A stretch of 6,353 nucleotides of DNA, from contig CAIUQW010000167.1 of the NCBI GenBank assembly GCA_903901395.1, forward strand, positions 1 through 6,353, in the 5' to 3' direction. A program made the position numbers and the translations under genes. This DNA comes from an uncultured Chlorobiales bacterium. GTDB lineage: Bacteria > Bacteroidota > Chlorobiia > Chlorobiales > Chlorobiaceae. The notes below the pieces were generated by a model, which saw nothing but the letters and a program-made list of their open reading frames with translations, was not told the DNA's origin and did no database searches. Positions 1-5,400 of this stretch are shown piece after piece; positions within the stretch are counted from its first letter, which is position 1, and the number at the start of each line of letters is the position of its first letter.

Positions 1-56
1 ATATAATTAGAATAACAATTAAGTTTAATATGAATATTTTAATTATCTTAAAATAA
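1..56 (+). promoter_or_regulatory. AT-rich leader with possible -10 box for the glycosylase gene
   Basis: Only 6 of the first 60 bases are G or C. A perfect TATAAT lies at 2-7, which would start transcription about 40 bases before the ATG at 57, but any -35 box would fall outside the window. In DNA this AT-rich such a match can arise by chance. No Shine-Dalgarno sequence precedes the start. Confidence 0.25.
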
Positions 57-1010
57 ATGACAGCCAGAAACAACTTATTTAAGTATTTTATCAACACAGA
101 TAAAAGACTTAACTTAAAAGACACACTATTCAGCGGTCAAACTTTTAGCTGGACTAAAAGAGATTTTGCCACAGGTTATCATTTGAATATTATTGGAGAT
201 CGCATTATACTGTTAAGCGATTTTTATGAAAATTATATTGAAATTTTGAGTGATAATAAAAAGATAAATGGCCTTCGAATTTCAGACTTTTTATACCGAT
301 ACTTTTCTCTTGATATTGAAGAAAAAACGATCTTCTCTTCGAGATTTCAACCTGATTTTCCAGAGGTATGGCGACTGATAGAGCCTTACCTCTCTGTCAG
401 AGTTATGCGGCAGGATCCATTCGAAGTTATGGTGACATTCATGTGCGCTCAGGGCATCGGAATGCACCTGATTCGGCGTCAGGTTTCAATGATTACTGAG
501 AGGTATGGCGAAAAGTATGTGCTCGATACCGAAAATGGGCCGTTGGTTCTGCATGGCTTCCCTGCCCCATCATCTTTGGCGTCTGCCAACCCGAATGAGC
601 TGGCTTTATGCACGAACAATAACCGGATAAGAGCAGCGAATATCATTGCCATGGCTCGTTCATTCGAGTCGGGAAAACTGGGGCTGGTGTGTGCTGAATC
701 AGGCAACTGTTCGCTTGAAACCATCCGTGAAGCGTTGTGTGCCCACAGCGGAATCGGTCTGAAAATTGCCGACTGTATCGCTCTTTTCGGCCTCGGTCGA
801 TTCGATGCCTTCCCCATCGATACCCATGTGAAACAGTACCTGTGGGAGTGGTTTGGCATAGAAGCCGCTCGCAAAAGCCTCACTGAAAAGAATTACCGTT
901 TCCTCCAGGATGAGGCTCGCAAAATCCTTGGAAATGAGTTTGCAGGTTACGCAGGTCACATACTGTTTCACTGCTGGCGAAAGGAGGTCAAAAAGATGAA
1001 AGCATTCTGA
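57..1010 (+). CDS. 8-oxoguanine DNA glycosylase (OGG1-like, OGG_N + HhH-GPD)
   Basis: Probable base-excision repair enzyme that removes oxidised guanine from DNA and then nicks the strand by beta-elimination. The 317-residue protein shows two domains. The first, about residues 1-100, is OGG_N-like, with FSGQTFSW at 25-32 matching the family's GQ-F-W signature. The second, about 105-310, is HhH-GPD: RQDPFE at 118-123, then a hairpin at SGIGLKIADCIALFGL (231-246) followed by FPIDTHV. Lys236 and Asp255 sit 19 residues apart, the same spacing as catalytic Lys249 and Asp268 of human OGG1, so a bifunctional glycosylase/lyase is expected. Where many OGG proteins have Q-N-N-N, this one has QGIG (132-135), a change near the DNA- and base-contacting region. 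No iron-sulfur cysteine cluster is seen. Length fits bacterial OGG. The ATG at 57 is chosen because it keeps the OGG_N start; no ribosome site is visible. The first 300 bases are much more AT-rich than the rest. Confidence 0.85.
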   Translation: MTARNNLFKYFINTDKRLNLKDTLFSGQTFSWTKRDFATGYHLNIIGDRIILLSDFYENYIEILSDNKKINGLRISDFLYRYFSLDIEEKTIFSSRFQPDFPEVWRLIEPYLSVRVMRQDPFEVMVTFMCAQGIGMHLIRRQVSMITERYGEKYVLDTENGPLVLHGFPAPSSLASANPNELALCTNNNRIRAANIIAMARSFESGKLGLVCAESGNCSLETIREALCAHSGIGLKIADCIALFGLGRFDAFPIDTHVKQYLWEWFGIEAARKSLTEKNYRFLQDEARKILGNEFAGYAGHILFHCWRKEVKKMKAF

Positions 1011-1033
1011 GAAAGAGATGGTTGAGTGTTTTT

Positions 1034-1077
1034 ATGGACGCTGATGGACGAGTATGAACGACATGGACATGATGGAT
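1034..1077 (+). repeat. Five degenerate ATGGAC-led units of 9-10 bases
   Basis: ATGGAC occurs at 1034, 1044 and 1063, with the variants ATGAAC at 1054 and ATGGAT at 1072. The units start 10, 10, 9 and 9 bases apart, giving a short degenerate tandem array between the glycosylase stop and the reductase gene. It is not a continuous reading frame: translation from the first ATG stops after seven codons. The function is unknown. It could be a decayed minisatellite or a set of protein-binding sites on one helix face. Confidence 0.6.
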
Positions 1078-1104
1078 TAAACAGAGGATTTTTTGACGGG
1101 CACG

Positions 1105-1142
1105 TTGTAGCGGTATTGGAGGTTAGAGGTACAATATGTTCC
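1105..1142 (+). promoter_or_regulatory. Weak promoter-like stretch with an imperfect palindrome
   Basis: TACAAT at 1130-1135 resembles a -10 box, with a poor TTGTAG at 1105-1110 as -35 and a 19-base spacer. TTGACG at 1093-1098 is a better -35 but is badly spaced. The TACAAT lies inside an imperfect palindrome, GGTACA-ATA-TGTTCC (1128-1142, one mismatched pair), where a repressor could bind. The stretch is 35 to 70 bases ahead of the reductase ATG, a sensible place for a promoter. The matches are weak. Confidence 0.2.
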
Positions 1143-1176
1143 GTGGAATAGCAAAAATTTTCAACCTGTTTCAATC

Positions 1177-2055
1177 ATGAAAAAAGTGCTTGTCGCTGGC
1201 TCGACCGGCTATATCGGACGGTATGTCGTACAGGAGTTCAAGAATCGGGGCTATTGGGTACGCGCTCTGGTGCGCAATCCCGACAAGATCAAGCAGCCCG
1301 GCCCGCACCACGAACCGGCGCTCGATCATCTGGCTGACGAATTCTTTATTGGTGACGCCACGAAACCCGAGTCCATCAAGGGAGTATGCGATGGTGTGGA
1401 GCTGGTTTTTTCGTCGCTCGGCATGACCCGGCCCGATTTTGTGCATTCGAGCTTTGACGTGGATTACAAGGCGAACCTGAACATCATGCGCGAGGCGCAA
1501 AGGGCGAAAGTGAAAAAGTTCGTCTACATCTCGGTGTTCAATGCGCAGAAAATGATGGAGATCGAAAACATCCAGGCTCACGAGAAATTCGTGGACGAGT
1601 TGCGGGCCTCGGGGCTGGAGTACGCAATCGTGCGCCCGACGGGCTACTTTTCCGACATGGCGCAGTTTCTCAACATGGCGCGGAACGGCTTCATGTTCTC
1701 ACTCGGCGAGGGTGAGACGCGCTCGAATCCCATCCACGGTGCCGATCTGGCCAAGGTGTGCGTTGATGCCGCCGAAGGTGAGGCCAGAGAGATCGACGCT
1801 GGCGGGCCGGAGATTTTCACCTACCGGCAGGTTGCCAAAATGGCCGCTGACGTGGTCGAAAAGCAGCCGTTCAATATCTCGCTGCCAGTGTGGCTCGCGG
1901 ACGGCATTGCCGCCGTAACGGGCTTCATCAATCGCGACATCCACGACATCGCGCTCTTCGCCACTACGGTGAGCAAGAACGACACCGTCGCGCCGCAGTA
2001 TGGCACGCACCGTCTTCGTGAGTTCTTTGAAGAGATGGCGAATATGAATGGATAA
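1177..2055 (+). CDS. Atypical SDR / NmrA-like NAD(P)-binding oxidoreductase
   Basis: A soluble 292-residue protein with a Rossmann fold at its N-terminus. Residues 4-14 (VLVAGSTGYIG) carry the glycine motif G-x-x-G-x-x-G (Gly8, Gly11, Gly14). Arg33 in LVRNPDK suggests NADPH preference, and Asp60 follows strand three (FIGDAT). The stretch FVYISVFNA (115-123), then GLEYAIVRPTGYFSDM (146-161) and IHGADLAKVCVDA (186-198), are typical of atypical SDRs of the NmrA/divinyl-reductase-like kind. The usual YxxxK catalytic pair is not visible: the corresponding helix reads IQAHEKFVDEL, with Lys137 but no Tyr four residues earlier. It may be a reductase using other residues or a redox-sensing binder. The substrate is unknown. 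The next gene is a magnesium chelatase H subunit 359 bases away, so a tetrapyrrole role is possible but unproven. The ATG at 1177 directly precedes the Rossmann strand; no Shine-Dalgarno sequence is seen. Confidence 0.8.
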   Translation: MKKVLVAGSTGYIGRYVVQEFKNRGYWVRALVRNPDKIKQPGPHHEPALDHLADEFFIGDATKPESIKGVCDGVELVFSSLGMTRPDFVHSSFDVDYKANLNIMREAQRAKVKKFVYISVFNAQKMMEIENIQAHEKFVDELRASGLEYAIVRPTGYFSDMAQFLNMARNGFMFSLGEGETRSNPIHGADLAKVCVDAAEGEAREIDAGGPEIFTYRQVAKMAADVVEKQPFNISLPVWLADGIAAVTGFINRDIHDIALFATTVSKNDTVAPQYGTHRLREFFEEMANMNG

Positions 2056-2090
2056 CATGCAAAAAACGCCGTTATTCCCAACCAGACCAT

Positions 2091-2271
2091 TCAATCAATC
2101 AGGATCGGTTCGGTCAGGAATTCCTGACCGTTCCCCTCCAGCTTCACCCGAAGTATAGAAATGCGCCTGTCCCGATTTCCGAGACGTTCGATCAATACAA
2201 TCTGCCCATGCAGCCACAGCCGTCAACTTCATCACACGTTCATCACCGAAAAACTTCCTCTCTCGCTTCAT
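2091..2271 (-). pseudogene. Possible decayed or frameshifted small gene (unknown)
   Basis: Read on the - strand, bases 2222 to 2091 give 43 residues without a start codon that look strongly protein-like: alternating hydrophobic strands such as GQIVLIERLGN and ISILRVKLEG, ending in EFLTEPILID and a TGA. Upstream in another frame, an ATG at 2271 begins MKRERKFFGDERVMKLTAV, and a one-base slip around 2205-2222 would join the two into a protein of about 60 residues. As it stands neither frame gives a sensible whole protein: the 58-codon frame from 2271 turns into low-quality sequence. This could be a degraded small gene, a strain-specific frameshift, or chance. No family was recognised. Confidence 0.25.
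2111..2130. repeat. Perfect 20-bp palindrome (CGGTCAGGAA/TTCCTGACCG)
   Basis: The two ten-base halves are exact reverse complements with no spacer, centred on an EcoRI-like GAATTC. It lies 55 bases after the reductase stop and about 285 bases before the chelatase ATG. No T tract follows on either strand, so it is not a standard intrinsic terminator. It could be an operator for a dimeric regulator or part of a dispersed repeat. It also falls within the possible - strand gene remnant. Confidence 0.8.
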
Positions 2272-2288
2272 TCCTGTACTCCATCACT

Positions 2289-2345
2289 AACAAATATAGA
2301 TGGCAGCGCTTAGGAATTAATTTCTTCCTTTATACATTAGATTAA
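2289..2345 (+). promoter_or_regulatory. Probable promoter region of the chelatase gene
   Basis: An AT-rich block stands out from its GC-richer surroundings and contains TATACA at 2331-2336, a fair -10 box. Initiation about seven bases later, near 2343, would put a foldable segment at the very 5' end of the transcript and give a leader of about 70 bases. No good -35 hexamer is found at the right distance (GCTTAG at 2308-2313 is poor), so an activator or a different sigma factor may be used. Confidence 0.3.
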
Positions 2346-2385
2346 AGCGTCGGCAAGGCAGGGGGCTGCCGGTGGTCGCACGCTT
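2345..2385 (+). promoter_or_regulatory. Foldable 5' leader segment upstream of the chelatase start
   Basis: An outer stem pairs AAGCGT (2345-2350) with ACGCTT (2380-2385). Inside it, CGGCA (2351-2355) can pair with TGCCG (2367-2371), or alternatively GGCAG (2357-2361) with CTGCC (2366-2370) around a GGGG loop; these two inner stems exclude each other. The structure ends 29 bases before the ATG. It could stabilise the message or switch between forms. There is no terminator-like T tract, and it does not match a riboswitch class that I recognise. Confidence 0.35.
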
Positions 2386-2414
2386 ATCATTAATGTGTAC
2401 AGATTTATCCCGCC

Positions 2415-5400
2415 ATGACACAAAGACGTAAAATTACGGCGATTGTGGGGCTTGAGCAGTACAATGCCGGTCTCTGGAAGAGAATCAAGAGCATGCTCGA
2501 AAAGGATGCCGACCTCGTTCAGTTGAGCGACGTCGATCTTGAAAAGCAGAATCCTGAGGCTGCGGTGGCCATCCGCGATGCCGACTGCGTCTTCATGAGC
2601 ATGATCAACTTCAAGGAGCAGATCGACTGGTTCAAGGAGCAGCTCGACGCAGGCACCAACGAGAAGACCATTTTCATCTTCGAGTCGATGCCCGAGGCCA
2701 TGGCGCTCACCAAGGTCGGCAGCTACGCGGTCACTGAAGGGAAGTCCGGCATGCCCGACATGGTGAAGAAGATCGCCAAGATGCTGGTCAAGGGGCGCGA
2801 TGAGGATGCGCTCTATGGCTACATGAAGCTGATGAAGATCATGCGCACCATTCTGCCACTCGTGCCGAACAAGGCGAAGGATTTCAAGAACTGGCTGATG
2901 GTCTACTCCTACTGGCTCCAGCCGACGCCGGAGAATATCGTCAACATGTTCCGCCTGATTCTGCGCGAATATTGCGGTTTGGATGTGAAGGTGGAGCCGA
3001 TTGTCGATGTGCCGAACATGGGGTTGTACCATCCCGACTCGCAGGAGTATTTCAAGGATGTCAAGAGCTACAAGAGCTGGGCGAAGAAGCGCGGCGTGAA
3101 CTTCGACAAGTCACAGAAGATGGCGCTACTTTTTTTCCGCAAACATTTGCTGCAGGAGAAGACCTATATAGACAATACCATCCGCACGCTCGAAAAGCAG
3201 GGCGTGAACGTCTTTCCGGCCTTTGTGATGGGCGTCGAGGGTCACGTGCTCGTGCGTGACTGGCTGATGAAGGAGAACATCGATCTGCTGGTGAACATGA
3301 TGGGCTTCGGCCTTGTCGGTGGCCCGGCGGGTTCGACCAAACCTGGGACGGCGGCCGATGCGCGGCACGAAATCCTGACCGGCCTCGATGTGCCCTATAT
3401 CGTTTCGCAGCCGCTGCTTATACAGAATTTCGAGTCGTGGCACGAACTTGGCGTGTCGCCGATGCAGGTAACTTTCACCTACTCGATTCCCGAGATGGAT
3501 GGCGCGATTTCGCCGGTGATTCTCGGCGCGTTGCAGGACGGCAAGATCGAAACCGTACAGGAGCGGCTCGACCGTCTCGCCCTGCTTTCGAAGAAGTGGC
3601 TTCGCCTGCGTGCTTCCTCGAACAAGGAGAAGCGTCTCGCCTTTGTCGTTTACGACTATCCGCCGGGCCTCGGCAAGAAGGCGACAGCGGCGCTGCTCGA
3701 CGTGCCGACCACGCTTTTCAGGATTCTTCAGCGTCTCAAGAAAGAGGGTTACAATGTCGGCAATCTGCCGGAGACGCCGGAAAAGCTTTTCGAGATGCTC
3801 GACCGGGCGACCGACTACCAGATCATGCAGAACAAGCCGGAGGCCATCAAGGTCAATCGCGAGAAATTCAACGAGCTGGCTTCGTACCACGAGCGCGAAC
3901 GTATCGAGGAGCGCTGGCAATCCTTCCCCGGCGAGATCGCACCGGTTGGCGCTGAAGAGGTCTTTATCGGAGGAGTGCGTTTCGGAAATATCTACATCGG
4001 CGTGCAGCCGCGCATGGGCGTGCAGGGCGATCCGATGCGTCTGATCTTCGACAAGGCCAACACGCCGCACCACCAGTATATCTCGTTCTACCGCTGGATC
4101 AGCCGCGAGTTCGACGCGCACGCGCTCGTCCACGTCGGCATGCACGGCTCGGTCGAGTGGATGCCGGGCCTTCAGACCGGCCTGACCGGCGAGTGCTGGC
4201 CTGACGCCCTGCTTGGCGAGGCTCCGCATTTCTACATCTATCCGGTCAACAATCCCAGCGAATCAACCATCGCCAAGCGCCGCGGCCTGGCCACGATGGT
4301 GTCGCACGTGGTGCCGCCGCTGGCCCGCGCCGGTCTCTACAAGGAGCTTCCGGCGCTGAAAGATCTGCTGAGCGATTACCGCGAGCGCAACCACGCGCAG
4401 GGCGAGGAGATCGACTCAGTGCAGGATGCGATCATGAGCAAGGCCGAGCTGCTTAACCTGACCGATGACTGTCCGCGCAAGCCGGATGAGTCGTTCAGCG
4501 ATTTCGTCAGCCGCCTTTATATCTATATCGTCGAGCTGGAAAACCGGCTCATCTCCAACTCGCTGCATGTATTCGGCGAGGCCGGGCCTCTGGAGTCGCA
4601 GGTCATCACCATCACCGAGACGGTCAAGAACCGTGGCGAGAACGGACGCACGCTGCCCTTCATCCTCCTTTCCAGCTCGGGCAGAAATGGACGCTTCGAG
4701 AGCTACGAGGAGATTTCGAGTCTTTCGCGTAAGGGCGACGATGAGGCAATCAGGATCAGGGAGTGGGCTGAGAACGCCTGCCGTGATTTCGTCAAGCAGA
4801 CGATGTTCGACCACCGCAATCCCGCGCCGGTCTTCGAGTCTCTCACCGGCGGGCGCAAGCTTCCTGCCGAGGATGTGCCTTTCATCCAGCGCATCATTCA
4901 GGAGGGCAGCATGATGATCAACGCCCTCAGCGATACTCGCGGCGAGATGGACGCGCTCGTCAAGGTGCTTGGCGGCGGCTACATCCCCTCCGGCCCCGGC
5001 GGCGACCTGGTGCGCGACGGCATGAACGTGCTTCCTTCGGGGCGCAACATCCACTCCATCGACCCGTGGCGTATCCCATCCGAGACCGCCTTCAAGCGCG
5101 GCTCGCTGATCGCCGACGGTCTCATCGCGAAGCACGTCGCCGAGAATGACGGCCAGTATCCCGAGACCATCGCCGAGGTGATCTGGGGTCTCGACACCAT
5201 CAAGACCAAGGGCGAGGCGGTGGCCGTGGTGATCCGGCTTATGGGTGCGGAACCGGCCTACGACGCCTTCGGCAAGATCAGCCACTACAACCTCACGCCG
5301 CTCGAAAAGCTCGGGCGTCCGCGCGTCGATGTGCTCATGCAGCTCAGTCCCATTTTCCGCGACGCTTTCGGAATCCTGATGGATCAGCTCGACCGCCTCG

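Larger units (their letters stand above)
2056..2414. other. 359-base intergenic region upstream of the chelatase gene
   Basis: No convincing intact gene is seen on either strand. The region holds, in order, a perfect palindrome (2111-2130), a protein-like but startless frame on the - strand (2091-2222), an AT-rich block (about 2285-2345) and a foldable leader (2345-2385). No intrinsic terminator with a T tract follows the reductase gene at 2055, so some read-through into the chelatase gene is possible. No tRNA or known riboswitch signature, such as a cobalamin B12 box, was recognised. Confidence 0.7.

Noticed and set aside
1128..1142. LexA-type SOS box (GAAC...GTTC) before the reductase gene
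   Set aside because: On the - strand it reads GAAC-ATATT-GTAC, with the wrong spacing and a mismatch in the second arm, so a LexA site is not supported.
968..1174. Open frame of 68 codons on the - strand in the spacer before the reductase gene
   Set aside because: Its Ser/Thr/Pro/Cys-rich sequence reads like noise, it runs through the ATGGAC repeat, and it has no ribosome site.
1171..1581. Open frame of 136 codons on the - strand over the reductase gene
   Set aside because: It overlaps the Rossmann-fold coding sequence and has low-complexity His/Arg-rich content with no initiation site.
2060..2090. T-run on the - strand near 2061-2066 as a terminator for a - strand gene
   Set aside because: No stem precedes the six T residues in that direction.
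2205..2345. Short + strand frame from an ATG at 2208 (about 45 residues)
   Set aside because: It has no Shine-Dalgarno, a random-looking composition, and runs through the AT-rich promoter-like block.
2345..2414. Cobalamin or other known riboswitch upstream of the chelatase gene
   Set aside because: No B12-box or other class-specific conserved sequence is visible, and the segment is too short for the cobalamin class.
3126..4229. Open frame of 367 codons on the - strand inside the chelatase gene
   Set aside because: Same shadow effect; no motif or domain, and the + strand frame has clear family signatures throughout.
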